From Hespellia sp. (GTDB lineage: Bacteria > Bacillota > Clostridia > Lachnospirales > Lachnospiraceae), in the NCBI GenBank assembly GCA_022790755.1, contig JAAVXR010000095.1:1-37977 (forward strand): a stretch of 37,977 nucleotides of DNA, written 5' to 3'. A program made the position numbers and the translations under genes. Below the pieces are notes generated by a model that made no database searches, had not been told where the DNA came from, and saw only the letters and a program-made list of their open reading frames with translations. Positions 1 through 7,523 of the stretch are shown piece after piece (position 1 is the first letter of the stretch; every line of letters starts with the position of its first letter).

Positions 1-31
1 AAAAGACCGATGGCTCCCCCATCGGTCTTTT
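1..31 (-). terminator. Rho-independent terminator (probably bidirectional)
   Basis: A perfect 13-bp inverted repeat (1-13 with 19-31) encloses a 5-nt loop. The stem begins with AAAA and ends with TTTT, so it has a U-run in either direction. It lies just past the stop codon of the DUF1700 gene and would end that transcript. Confidence 0.85.
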
Positions 32-37
32 ACTTTT

Positions 38-499
38 TCACCGTCGCCGTCCCAGAAGCCTGGCAAGAAACATTACGATCAACAGCGGAACCAATATCGG
101 CGCGAGCAAATGAAGCACTCCTGAGATAAACGCGATAATCCCCACGAAAACCAAAACCAGAGTTAATACCGCCAAAGCTCTTTTCCACCAGACATCAAAT
201 CGAAAAACATGTACCCTATCCTGCTCTTGCGTATCCTCATAATAAACAGACGGACTCGGACCATAATCTCTTCTTTCTTCCCAATCCGACGCGTTCCCGC
301 TCCCTGGCGCATCTATAATATTTCTAGCAATCACCCACGGATCGCCCAATGTGTTCAAGACTTCCCGCTCGCTGACACCCTTTCGCACTTCATCCGCAAT
401 ATATTGTTCATAGTATTGCAGATTTTCCTGCACCTCACGAGCGTCCAAATCATTTTCCAGTGCATTCTTCAATTTTTGAAGAAATTCTGTTTTATCCAT
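38..499 (-). CDS. DUF1700 (HAAS-domain) membrane protein
   Basis: The product is 153 aa. The first ~70 residues (MDKTEFLQKLKNALE..., then a helical stretch ending LGDPWVIARNII) look like the HAAS/DUF1700 domain, a short helical module that in Firmicutes often sits with PadR-type regulators or DUF4097 proteins. A charged middle part follows, then a C-terminal hydrophobic region of roughly 45 residues (one or two membrane helices) ending in LARLLGRRR. I start at 499 rather than the longer in-frame start at 571 because GGAGGA lies 5 nt upstream of this ATG and the domain begins here. No PadR or DUF4097 partner is visible, so its role is unknown. The leader resembles that of dnaE (see findings). 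Confidence 0.75.
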   Translation of the reverse strand: MDKTEFLQKLKNALENDLDAREVQENLQYYEQYIADEVRKGVSEREVLNTLGDPWVIARNIIDAPGSGNASDWEERRDYGPSPSVYYEDTQEQDRVHVFRFDVWWKRALAVLTLVLVFVGIIAFISGVLHLLAPILVPLLIVMFLARLLGRRR

Positions 500-568
500 T
501 ATTTCCTCCATTCTGTTCACATTTCGTAGCACAAACAAATATATCCCAGCAATAAATGATCTCGAAGT

Positions 569-600
569 CAATAAAATCGCCGAATATTCTTACAGTTTAG
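569..600. repeat. 32-bp copy of the palindrome flanks found at 35847-36029
   Basis: This stretch centres on GAATATTC with TAAA...TTTA arms. It matches 35847-35868 joined directly to 36020-36029 at 29 of 32 positions, as if the inner part of the long palindrome at 35833-36044 had been removed. It lies in the probable 5' UTR of the DUF1700 gene. It may be a remnant or solo form of a small palindromic mobile element, or a shared regulatory site. Confidence 0.6.
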
Positions 601-636
601 AATTCTGCAATGATCCATATGCCAAATAACAGTACC

Positions 637-665
637 AGAATAGCACAACTCTCTATACTTTCCAA
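637..665 (-). promoter_or_regulatory. Candidate sigma-A promoter for the DUF1700 gene
   Basis: Reading leftward, -35 TTGGAA (665-660) and -10 TATTCT (642-637) are separated by 17 bp; each matches consensus at four of six positions. It would give a leader of roughly 130 nt that contains the 569-600 palindrome. Confidence 0.45.
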
Positions 666-711
666 GATGGATTCACCTTAAAAATTTCTTAAATATTCTT
701 TCCATTACTAC

Positions 712-741
712 AAAAGGAAGCCACCTACGCGACTTCCTTTT
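712..741 (-). terminator. Probable terminator of the glutamine synthetase gene
   Basis: A 9-bp stem (712-720 with 733-741, AAAAGGAAG/CTTCCTTTT) with a 12-nt loop lies 30 nt past the glutamine synthetase stop. The stem's own TTTT supplies a short U-run. Confidence 0.6.
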
Positions 742-771
742 CCATAAATTTCGAATCTATGATATTTCTTT

Positions 772-2889
772 CTAAACTTCAAACAACAAATCCCCATATG
801 AAGGCATCGGCCATACATCCTTATCGACAATCATTTCCAATTGATCAACTGGCACGCGCAACGCCTCCATAGCCGGAAATACATCCGAATGATAGAAATT
901 AGCCTGAACGGCGCCCTCTTCCTTGCCTGCAGCCTGATCTGTAAGCACTGTCAACTCCTTCAGCGCTTTCTTTGTCTCTACCAACAGGGAGGAGGTCTCT
1001 CGCAGCAATTCCTCCTGTACGGACGTGTCTGCACCCGCATCCTTCACCGCCAGAATCGTATCCGCCAATGCTTTTGTATACTTCACAACCGCCGGAATAA
1101 TCTGCTTGCTCGTCATGTCGATCATTGTGCGTGCTTCAATATTGATCGCCTTTGCGTAGGCCTCATACTGAATTTCCGCGCGAGATTCCAGCTCTGCCTT
1201 GGTAAATACATTGAATCGTTCAAACAGCGCGATCGCCTTCTCTGTCGTAATCGCCGGAATCGCCTCTACCATGGATGTTATGTTCGGCAATCCTCTCTTC
1301 TTGGTAGCCTCTTCTACCCATTCCTCGGAATATCCGTTTCCGTTGAATACAATTTTCTGATTCTCCGCCATATATTCTTTGATCAGATTGTGCACCGCAA
1401 GTTCAAAATCATCTGCTTTCTCTAACACGTCGCACGCATCCGCAAATGCCTCCGCCACAATCGTATTCAATACGATATTCGGATTGGCAATCGAATCTCT
1501 GGAGCCAACCATTCGGAACTCAAATTTATTTCCCGTAAATGCAAACGGAGAAGTCCTGTTTCGATCCGTCGCATCCTTAGATACATCTGGAAGCGTTGCA
1601 ACACCCGTCTCCAGTTTGCCACCTTTTAAACTGTGCGTAGCCTCTCCTGTACTGATCAGCTGTTCCATCACATCCTCCAACTGTTCCCCGAGGAATACAG
1701 AGATAATGGCCGGAGGCGCCTCGTTCGCACCCAATCTGTGATCGTTTCCCGGATCCGCCGCGGATTCCCTGAGCAAATCGGCATGTTTATTGACCGCTTT
1801 CAATATACAAGATAATACCAGAAGAAACTGCGTGTTCTCGTGCGGAGTCTTTCCCGGATCCAACATATTGATTCCATCGTCTGTCGTGATGGACCAGTTG
1901 TTATGTTTACCGGAACCATTGACTCCGGCAAAAGGTTTCTCATGAAGCAGACATTTCATACCGTGCTGACATGCAACCCGTTTCAACGTCTGCATGACAA
2001 TCTGATTATGATCCACCGCTATATTGGCCACCGAATAGATCGCCGCCAATTCATGCTGTGCAGGAGCCACTTCATTGTGCTGTGTCTTGGCGGTAACGCC
2101 TACTTTCCATAACTCCTCGTTTACATCTTTCATAAATGCCGCAATTCTCTGACGAATTGTTCCAAAATAATGATCGTCCAGTTCCTGCCCTTTTGGCGGC
2201 ATCGCTCCAAACAGCGTACGCCCCGTATAAATCAAATCTTTTCTCTGAAGAAATTTCTTCTCATCTACCAGAAAATATTCTTGCTCTGGTCCGACCGATG
2301 GCGTAACCTTATTAGACGTCTGATTTCCGAATAAACGAAGTAGTCTAAGCGCCTGTGTGTTGATCGCCTCCATAGAACGAAGTAACGGCGTCTTTTGATC
2401 TAAAGCTTCTCCCGTATAAGAACAAAATGCAGTTGGAATGCAGAGCGTCGCACCCGCCGCGTCTTGCCTCACAAATGCCGGTGATGTACAATCCCATGCT
2501 GTATATCCTCTCGCTTCAAATGTTGCCCGAAGTCCCCCGGATGGAAAAGAGGACGCGTCCGGCTCTCCCTTAATCAACTCCTTACCAGAAAAGCTCATCA
2601 AGACCTTCCCACTTGGCAACGGCGCGGAAATAAAAGAATCGTGTTTCTCTGCTGTCACACCAGTCAATGGCTGGAACCAATGTGTATAATGGGTAGCGCC
2701 TTTCTCGATCGCCCATTCCTTCATCTCATGTGCAATCACGTCCGCCGTTTCCAGATCTAGCTCTTTCCCCTCTTCAATCGTCTTTTTCAGATTTTTGTAA
2801 ATCTTCTTAGGCAAACGTTCCTGCATTACTGTATCATTGAACACATTCTCCCCAAAAATATCCGCTACATTCATCCATTCTGTGCTCAT
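772..2889 (-). CDS. glnN: Type III glutamine synthetase
   Basis: Makes glutamine from glutamate, ammonia and ATP in the cytoplasm. At 705 aa it is far longer than type I enzymes (~445 aa) and fits GSIII. Visible signatures: the GSIII-specific N-terminal block ([12 protein letters not shown]...[12 protein letters not shown]), PEQEYFLVD in the catalytic barrel, the ATP-contacting GSGKHNNWS, and [20 protein letters not shown] late in the barrel. The C-terminal helical extension is also typical. The start at 2889 has AGGTTGAG about 6 nt upstream; an alternative ATG five codons in (MNVADIF) cannot be excluded. It is monocistronic, with its own promoter (3012-3040), a terminator hairpin in the leader (2952-2989) and a terminator after the stop, so premature termination may control expression. 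Confidence 0.95.
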   Translation of the reverse strand: MSTEWMNVADIFGENVFNDTVMQERLPKKIYKNLKKTIEEGKELDLETADVIAHEMKEWAIEKGATHYTHWFQPLTGVTAEKHDSFISAPLPSGKVLMSFSGKELIKGEPDASSFPSGGLRATFEARGYTAWDCTSPAFVRQDAAGATLCIPTAFCSYTGEALDQKTPLLRSMEAINTQALRLLRLFGNQTSNKVTPSVGPEQEYFLVDEKKFLQRKDLIYTGRTLFGAMPPKGQELDDHYFGTIRQRIAAFMKDVNEELWKVGVTAKTQHNEVAPAQHELAAIYSVANIAVDHNQIVMQTLKRVACQHGMKCLLHEKPFAGVNGSGKHNNWSITTDDGINMLDPGKTPHENTQFLLVLSCILKAVNKHADLLRESAADPGNDHRLGANEAPPAIISVFLGEQLEDVMEQLISTGEATHSLKGGKLETGVATLPDVSKDATDRNRTSPFAFTGNKFEFRMVGSRDSIANPNIVLNTIVAEAFADACDVLEKADDFELAVHNLIKEYMAENQKIVFNGNGYSEEWVEEATKKRGLPNITSMVEAIPAITTEKAIALFERFNVFTKAELESRAEIQYEAYAKAINIEARTMIDMTSKQIIPAVVKYTKALADTILAVKDAGADTSVQEELLRETSSLLVETKKALKELTVLTDQAAGKEEGAVQANFYHSDVFPAMEALRVPVDQLEMIVDKDVWPMPSYGDLLFEV

Positions 2890-2951
2890 ACATTCTCAAC
2901 CTCACTTTCCAAAATTCTTTCCATAAAACACATTTCGTATAGAAATCATTT

Positions 2952-2989
2952 ACAAAAACAAAAGGCACTCCAAGTATCCTTGGAACGCC
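2952..2989 (-). terminator. Terminator/attenuator hairpin in the glutamine synthetase leader
   Basis: Minus-strand stem GGCGTTCCAAG / CTTGGAGTGCC (2989-2979 with 2974-2964; 11 pairs, two G-U) with tetraloop GATA is followed by TTTTGTTTTTG. It lies between the predicted promoter (3012-3040) and the start codon at 2889, beginning only ~16 nt after the predicted transcription start. A full intrinsic terminator there implies attenuation, or a very short RNA ending here. No known riboswitch is recognised. Confidence 0.75.
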
Positions 2990-3011
2990 CTCGTTCTTAT
3001 CTACGGTTGCT

Positions 3012-3040
3012 AGTATACTCTAAACTTCCGCAAAAGGCAA
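3012..3040 (-). promoter_or_regulatory. Sigma-A promoter for glutamine synthetase
   Basis: Reading leftward: -35 TTGCCT (3040-3035), 17-bp spacer, -10 TATACT (3017-3012). It is downstream of the tRNA-Glu terminator, so it is the likely independent promoter of glnN. Confidence 0.65.
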
Positions 3041-3138
3041 GTAAAAATTTTATTTTTGAGAAACTTTTTCTAATTGGTCTAGACAATTGCGTGTGGAGAA
3101 AGGAGACAGAACCGATTCAAAGAGCGACAAATATACAA

Positions 3139-3173
3139 CAAAAAATCCTCCCAAAGAATAAATCTTCGAGAGG
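3139..3173 (-). terminator. Terminator of tRNA-Glu(CTC)
   Basis: Minus-strand stem CCTCTCGAAGA / TCTTTGGGAGG (3173-3163 with 3157-3147, 11 pairs including G-U) with loop TTTAT is followed by ATTTTTTG. It lies ~10 nt past the 3' end of the tRNA. Confidence 0.8.
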
Positions 3174-3182
3174 AGCTACAAG

Positions 3183-3254
3183 TGACTCCCAGGGGAATCG
3201 AACCCCTGATTCCAGCGTGAGAGGCTAGCGTCTTAACCGCTTGACCAGGGAGCC
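3183..3254 (-). tRNA. tRNA-Glu (anticodon CTC)
   Basis: A 72-nt cloverleaf: acceptor GGCTCCC/GGGAGTC with discriminator A; D arm GTCAAGCGGTTAAGAC; anticodon stem CTAGC/GCTGG with loop CTCTCAC, giving anticodon CTC (codon GAG); T arm AGGGG-TTCGATT-CCCCT. CCA is not encoded. It has its own promoter and terminator. Confidence 0.95.
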
Positions 3255-3289
3255 ATGTCGAATGCTGTAGTATTCCCACAGCATCATCT

Positions 3290-3318
3290 ATTATATTATA
3301 GTTTTTAAAAGAATGCAA
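3290..3318 (-). promoter_or_regulatory. Sigma-A promoter for tRNA-Glu(CTC)
   Basis: Reading leftward: -35 TTGCAT (3318-3313), 17-bp spacer, perfect -10 TATAAT (3295-3290), 36 nt before the tRNA 5' end. A 7-bp hairpin (ATGCTGT/ACAGCAT, 3262-3283) lies in the processed leader. Confidence 0.75.
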
Positions 3319-3359
3319 GCTTTTTTCCAAAAAATCTTTCTACTCCGATTCTAATTATT

Positions 3360-4304
3360 CTAATCTGAATTCACCTCTATAGATTCCATCCTCTCTCCTG
3401 AAATCTGCGGCAGACATTCTGGATCAACCATAATCTGTAACTGCTGCTTTTTGTTCTGAATTCGGACAAAATCATGAGAACCACCATATTCCCCATCCAG
3501 TGTCCAGGGAATTTCTTCCAATGATTCGAAACAGAGTTCCCCACTTTTAAAGGAGTACATGTGTTTTTGGTCCAGTTGACGCATCAGAAGCGCTGCGACA
3601 ATCTCATTCAGTTCGATTGGGTTCTTCGGCATTTTGATCAATGTCACCTCAAATTCCCCATCGTCAAACACAACATCTTTCCCAACCATACCTTTAAATC
3701 CACCGACCGACTTAGAGTTTGTGACCATCCCATATACAAAATCGTCTTCGATCACTTGTCCATCATGAGTCACTTTCATATGATAAGATGGAATATTAAA
3801 AAGGCGTTTCGTCCCTTCCAACACATAGGCCAGATGACCGAGAATATTTTTCATTTCCTGTTTCGTCTCGTAGGAAACATCCGTAAACAGTCCAAACGCT
3901 GCGACATATACAAAAACGTCCTTATTAAATCGTCCGACATCACAGGCAAATGGAACTCCATGCACCGCCATATGCGCAGCATCCAGTAAATTTTTCGGAA
4001 TATGCAGGCTGTTTGCAAAATCGTTAGTCGTACCTGCCGGTATATAGCCGATCGGCCTCGGATCAGCTCTCCTCGTCATAGCAGTCACCACTTCATCCAG
4101 AGTACCGTCTCCTCCACTGCACACGACGAGATCGTATTCTTCCTCATAAGCCTCCACCTTCCGCATCGCGTCATGATAACACTGCGTCGGGTATACTGTC
4201 ACTTCATATTCAGCTTTCACAAATATATCCAAAACATCAGACAACTTGGATTTCAGTACGCCGGTCCCGGCATAGGGATTATAGATAAATAATAACTTTT
4301 TCAT
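3360..4304 (-). CDS. YegS/DgkB-family lipid (diacylglycerol) kinase
   Basis: 314 aa, usual length for the DAGK-catalytic family, which phosphorylates diacylglycerol or related lipids at the inner membrane face using ATP. Motifs: IYNPYAGTG near residue 10 (nucleotide loop), SGGDGTLDEVV around 63-73 (the GGDGT signature) and PAGTTNDFANS around 95. The C-terminal half is the beta-sandwich domain (VGGFKGMVGKDVVFDDGEFEV...WTLDGEYGG), where DGE is typical. The start follows the Crh-like gene by one nucleotide, so translation is probably coupled. It closes the murB-rapZ-whiA-Crh operon. Whether it acts on diacylglycerol or another lipid cannot be told from sequence. Confidence 0.85.
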   Translation of the reverse strand: MKKLLFIYNPYAGTGVLKSKLSDVLDIFVKAEYEVTVYPTQCYHDAMRKVEAYEEEYDLVVCSGGDGTLDEVVTAMTRRADPRPIGYIPAGTTNDFANSLHIPKNLLDAAHMAVHGVPFACDVGRFNKDVFVYVAAFGLFTDVSYETKQEMKNILGHLAYVLEGTKRLFNIPSYHMKVTHDGQVIEDDFVYGMVTNSKSVGGFKGMVGKDVVFDDGEFEVTLIKMPKNPIELNEIVAALLMRQLDQKHMYSFKSGELCFESLEEIPWTLDGEYGGSHDFVRIQNKKQQLQIMVDPECLPQISGERMESIEVNSD

Positions 4305-4305
4305 T

Positions 4306-4569
4306 TTAACTTTGCTTTACGCCTTCCAAGAATCGTTCAATCCCATCTGCGGCTAATTCTTCATCTTTGCCGTCTGCAACCACCGTAACCTCATCCCCAT
4401 CCATCAGACTCAGGCTCATCATACCCATAATGCTTTTTGCATTAATTTTCTTAGAACCTACCACCAGATAAATCTGACTCCTGTATTGACTGGCTTCCTG
4501 AACCAAAAAGGCAATCGGTCTGGCTTCCAGCCCTTTCTCGTGTCTCACGGTAATTGGTCTCTCAATCAT
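4306..4569 (-). CDS. Crh-like HPr paralogue lacking the PTS histidine
   Basis: 87 aa, full HPr length. HPr passes phosphate from Enzyme I to sugar transporters through His15 and signals catabolite repression through Ser46. Here the active-site loop reads GLEARP, so residue 15 is Glu, not His; Arg17 is kept. The regulatory site KSIMGMMSL is intact with Ser exactly at 46. This matches Bacillus Crh (Gln15, Ser46), which works only through Ser46 phosphorylation by HPr kinase and binding to CcpA. Position supports this: it overlaps the end of whiA by 8 nt, the same neighbourhood as yvcJ-yvcK-yvcL-crh in Bacillus subtilis. I start at 4569 because GGAGGA precedes that ATG; the longer in-frame start at 4605 lies deeper in whiA. 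HPr kinase is not in the window. Confidence 0.85.
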   Translation of the reverse strand: MIERPITVRHEKGLEARPIAFLVQEASQYRSQIYLVVGSKKINAKSIMGMMSLSLMDGDEVTVVADGKDEELAADGIERFLEGVKQS

Positions 4570-5524
4570 AATAATCCTCCTTATTTTGCCTAACTCTATC
4601 CGCAATCTCCCCCAGTTTACGCAGTCTGTGATTCACTCCTGATTTCCCCACAGGCGGTTCCAAAAGTTCTCCCAGTTCTTTTAACGTTGCGTCTGCATGC
4701 TCCAATCTCAACACTGCTAATTCCTGAAGCCCTTCAGACAGTTTGTCTAAGCCAATCGTATCCCGGATGTAAGCGATATCCTTTATCTGCTTTACCGCGG
4801 CTGAAACCGTTTTATTGATATTCGCAGTCTCACAATTCACTTTACGGTTCACCGCATTTCTCATTTCTTTCAGAATTCGGACATTTTCTAATTCCATCAA
4901 AGAAACATGCGCTTCCATAATATTTAGCATATCTACGATCTGCGATCCTTCTTTCAGATATACGACATATGCCTTTTTACGGGTGACAATCTTGGCGTCC
5001 ATAGAAAAACTGCATATGATCTTCTGGATCAGTTTTGCAATTCCCTGTGAAAAACATACGATCTCAAAATGATAAGCTTTCTTTGGATCACTCATAGAAC
5101 CTGCAGCCAGAAATGCGCCGCGCAAAAATGCACGTTTACAACAAGACTGCTGGATAACTACGTAGTTTACAATATGTAATTCTCCACAAGAATATCCATG
5201 CTCACCGATTAATTTTGTTGCCTGTAGAATTCGAAGTGCATTTTCATGCCCTTTTACGTTCACAAAATAGGAAACATTTTTTCTGACAGGATTACGGCGG
5301 ATAGCGATATCAGCTTTAATATTAAATGTTTTTTCTACTAATGTAAAGCATTTTCTTGCAACTGTCACTTTTTCTGTACAGAATTGAATGTAAAATTTAC
5401 CGTTCCCATCGTTTACGACAGAGCCACACATGCTGATCAGCGCCGCTAACTCTGCGATTTGACAATGCCTGGACTGTGGAACTTGTCTGGATAATTCTTC
5501 CTTTACATCTCCAGAAAATGACAT
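4562..5524 (-). CDS. whiA: DNA-binding protein WhiA
   Basis: 320 aa, normal for WhiA. The family joins an N-terminal LAGLIDADG-type fold without nuclease activity (~1-210, including LRGAFLAAGSMSDPKKAYHFEI) to a C-terminal helix-turn-helix (~225-320, including ANINKTVSAAVKQIKDI and GVNHRLRKLGEIA). In Bacillus WhiA binds DNA and influences division and chromosome segregation; in Streptomyces it controls sporulation genes. It lies 8 nt after rapZ and overlaps the Crh-like gene. In Bacillus a yvcK/mgfK gene lies between rapZ and whiA; here there is none. Confidence 0.95.
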   Translation of the reverse strand: MSFSGDVKEELSRQVPQSRHCQIAELAALISMCGSVVNDGNGKFYIQFCTEKVTVARKCFTLVEKTFNIKADIAIRRNPVRKNVSYFVNVKGHENALRILQATKLIGEHGYSCGELHIVNYVVIQQSCCKRAFLRGAFLAAGSMSDPKKAYHFEIVCFSQGIAKLIQKIICSFSMDAKIVTRKKAYVVYLKEGSQIVDMLNIMEAHVSLMELENVRILKEMRNAVNRKVNCETANINKTVSAAVKQIKDIAYIRDTIGLDKLSEGLQELAVLRLEHADATLKELGELLEPPVGKSGVNHRLRKLGEIADRVRQNKEDYYD

Positions 5525-5532
5525 ACTTTCAC

Positions 5533-6411
5533 CTACTTCGCTTTCGTTATCGCATCTTTATCTATATCCCGATGTTCTATCCGAATTCCATACTCCTCTT
5601 TTACAAGCAACTTTTGATAGATCGCATTTGCCAATGTCACCGAACGGTGCTTCCCTCCGGTACATCCCACTGCAATAACCAGTTGATTTTTTCCTTCCAA
5701 AATATAGTTCGGCATCAGAAATTCAATCAGCTCCATCACCCGTTCCATAAAGATGTGGGCTTTATCATTTCCCATTACATAATCCTGCACAGCCTTATCA
5801 TTTCCCGTCATCGGACGCAGCTCTTCTATATAATATGGGTTCGGCAGAAATCGAACGTCAAACACAAGGTCTGCGTCGGACGGAATTCCATATTTGAATC
5901 CAAAGGACAGAATGGTAATATACAAATTCTTATATTCCTTCCCCTCCACAAAAATCTTCTTCAATTCTTGATTCAAATCCCGCGTCAAAAGACCACTCGT
6001 ATCAATAATATACGTTGCCCGCATTTTCAGGAATTCCAGACGAACTCTTTCCGCGGCAATCCCGCGATCCAGACGCCCGTCCTTCGTCAGTGGATGGCTT
6101 CTCCTCGTCTCTTTATAGCGTTTTACCAGCACATCATCCGCCGCGTCCAAGAACAAAATTTCATGAGAGATATTCTTTTCTTTTAATGTATTCAGATCTG
6201 CTTCCAGACATGCAAAAGATTGCCCTCCACGTATATCAATTCCGAGCGCCACCTGGCTGATTTCAGCATCCGGCGCCAGAAACATTTCCACAAATTTCAA
6301 AAACAGTGGAATCGGCAGATTGTCCACACAAAAATATCCCGCATCCTCCAGAACTTTGAGCGCCGTACTCTTTCCAGCTCCCGACATCCCAGTCACAATT
6401 ACAAATCTCAT
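5533..6411 (-). CDS. rapZ: RapZ/YvcJ-family nucleotide-binding protein
   Basis: 292 aa, the family's usual length. The N-terminal P-loop GMSGAGKS (~8-15) and the following VLEDAGYFCVDNLP are characteristic, and the C-terminal domain carries VGCTGGKHRSVTLAN. In E. coli RapZ binds GlmZ small RNA and UDP-GlcNAc precursor; the Bacillus homologue YvcJ hydrolyses nucleotides and its target is less clear. The start codon directly follows the murB stop, with GGAGA inside the murB end as ribosome site, so the two are coupled. Confidence 0.93.
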   Translation of the reverse strand: MRFVIVTGMSGAGKSTALKVLEDAGYFCVDNLPIPLFLKFVEMFLAPDAEISQVALGIDIRGGQSFACLEADLNTLKEKNISHEILFLDAADDVLVKRYKETRRSHPLTKDGRLDRGIAAERVRLEFLKMRATYIIDTSGLLTRDLNQELKKIFVEGKEYKNLYITILSFGFKYGIPSDADLVFDVRFLPNPYYIEELRPMTGNDKAVQDYVMGNDKAHIFMERVMELIEFLMPNYILEGKNQLVIAVGCTGGKHRSVTLANAIYQKLLVKEEYGIRIEHRDIDKDAITKAK

Positions 6412-7326
6412 CTAAAATTCTCCAATCCGCTTCAATTCAGGCTCCAGTTCCACATCAAACCGCGCCTTCACCTTCGTCTTTATCTGCTCTATTAATTCTA
6501 CAATATCTTCTGCGGTGGCATGCTCTCGATTGATCACAAATCCACAATGTTTTTCTGATACTTGTGCGCCTCCAACCTGGAATCCCCTCAACCCTGTATC
6601 CTGAATCAATTTTCCAGCAAAATACCCTTCCGGCCGTTTAAAGGTGCTACCCGCACTTGGAAACTCCAAGGGCTGCTTTTCCAATCGTTTCTGCCTCAAC
6701 TCTTCCATTCGGCTCTGAATCTCCTCCGCATTTCCTTTTTGCAATGCGATTATGGCTTCGAGTACAATATATCCTTTCTTTGCGACAACACTGGTTCGGT
6801 ATCCCAATTCCAATTCCTCGTTAGAAAGCGTCCTTAATTCCCTGTTCTCATCTAACACCGTCACCTGTTCCAGAACATCCTTCATTTCTCCGCCATACGC
6901 TCCAGCATTCATCACACAGGCTCCGCCTAATGTTCCCGGTATGCCTGACGCAAATTCAAAGCCTGTCAGACTGCTATTCAACGCTTCCTTAGCAATCTGT
7001 GACAACAGTGCCCCCGCCTGCGCGTAGAGTTTCGCTCCTTTCACCGTAATCTGGCTCATCCCTTGCCTCACCTGTAAAATCACACCACGATATCCTTTAT
7101 CTCCGATCAGTATATTACTCCCATTTCCTAGAATATAGTATGCGATTCCATTTTCTTCACAAAGTTTTACCACTGCCCGAATCTCTTCCTTAGAGTTCAC
7201 AACCACAAAATAATCGGCAGGGCCTCCCACCCGAAACGTTATATGTCGATTCATTGGCTCTCTCACCATCACTCGTTCCTGCGATGTCACCTCTCTCAAT
7301 TTCGATTCGAACTCACTTGTTCTCAT
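6412..7326 (-). CDS. murB: UDP-N-acetylenolpyruvoylglucosamine reductase
   Basis: Carries out the second committed step of peptidoglycan precursor synthesis, reducing enolpyruvyl-UDP-GlcNAc to UDP-MurNAc with NADPH and FAD. 304 aa. FAD-binding parts: NRHITFRVGGPADYFV (~27-42), GNGSNILIGDKGYRG, and SGIPGTLGGACVMNAGAYGGE. The catalytic serine lies in FPSAGSTFKRP (~225), and SEKHCGFVINR is typical of the C-terminal domain. Leading gene of the operon; GGAGG lies ~10 nt upstream. In many Clostridia hprK precedes murB; it does not here. Confidence 0.95.
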   Translation of the reverse strand: MRTSEFESKLREVTSQERVMVREPMNRHITFRVGGPADYFVVVNSKEEIRAVVKLCEENGIAYYILGNGSNILIGDKGYRGVILQVRQGMSQITVKGAKLYAQAGALLSQIAKEALNSSLTGFEFASGIPGTLGGACVMNAGAYGGEMKDVLEQVTVLDENRELRTLSNEELELGYRTSVVAKKGYIVLEAIIALQKGNAEEIQSRMEELRQKRLEKQPLEFPSAGSTFKRPEGYFAGKLIQDTGLRGFQVGGAQVSEKHCGFVINREHATAEDIVELIEQIKTKVKARFDVELEPELKRIGEF

Positions 7327-7373
7327 ATAATTACATCCTCCATATTTGATTGATCTATTTATATATGGTTACT

Positions 7374-7382
7374 ATTATAACA
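7374..7382 (-). promoter_or_regulatory. Extended -10 promoter candidate for the murB operon
   Basis: Reading leftward the sequence TGTTATAAT is an extended -10 (TGnTATAAT) about 48 nt upstream of the murB start codon. The -35 region is poor, as expected for extended -10 promoters. Confidence 0.5.
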
Positions 7383-7398
7383 TTCCTGAACAAAAGTA

Positions 7399-7519
7399 GG
7401 CAGTCCCCTTTACCACGAAAAATCGCCGCCAGGTAGGCAGCATGTATTCAGGGATGCCAAATGCGCCCGTTGTGGGCGCATGTAGGTTTACTAAAAAATC
7501 GGTAATCGGGGACTGTTCC
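7399..7519. repeat. Intergenic element with inverted ends (REP/MITE-like)
   Basis: The left end (7399-7414, GGCAGTCCCCTTTACC) and right end (7501-7519, GGTAATCGGGGACTGTTCC) are imperfect inverted repeats around a GGGGACTG core. Inside lies a perfect 8-bp hairpin ATGCGCCC/GGGCGCAT (7461-7481). The inner stretch 7434-7490 recurs at 37591-37679. Related GGGACA/CCCCTTT pieces occur at 10957-11000. No coding potential is seen. Confidence 0.65.
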
Positions 7520-7523
7520 TCGA

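Noticed and set aside
841-1425. A 194-aa plus-strand reading frame opposite glutamine synthetase
   Set aside because: It is fully antisense to an unmistakable conserved gene, has no ribosome site and no recognisable domain; it is a frame shadow.
3262-3283. ATGCTGT/ACAGCAT hairpin upstream of tRNA-Glu as a terminator
   Set aside because: No U-run on either side; it lies within the processed leader of the tRNA transcript.
5476-6186. A 236-aa plus-strand reading frame opposite rapZ/whiA
   Set aside because: Antisense to conserved genes with low-complexity, unlikely protein sequence and no ribosome site.
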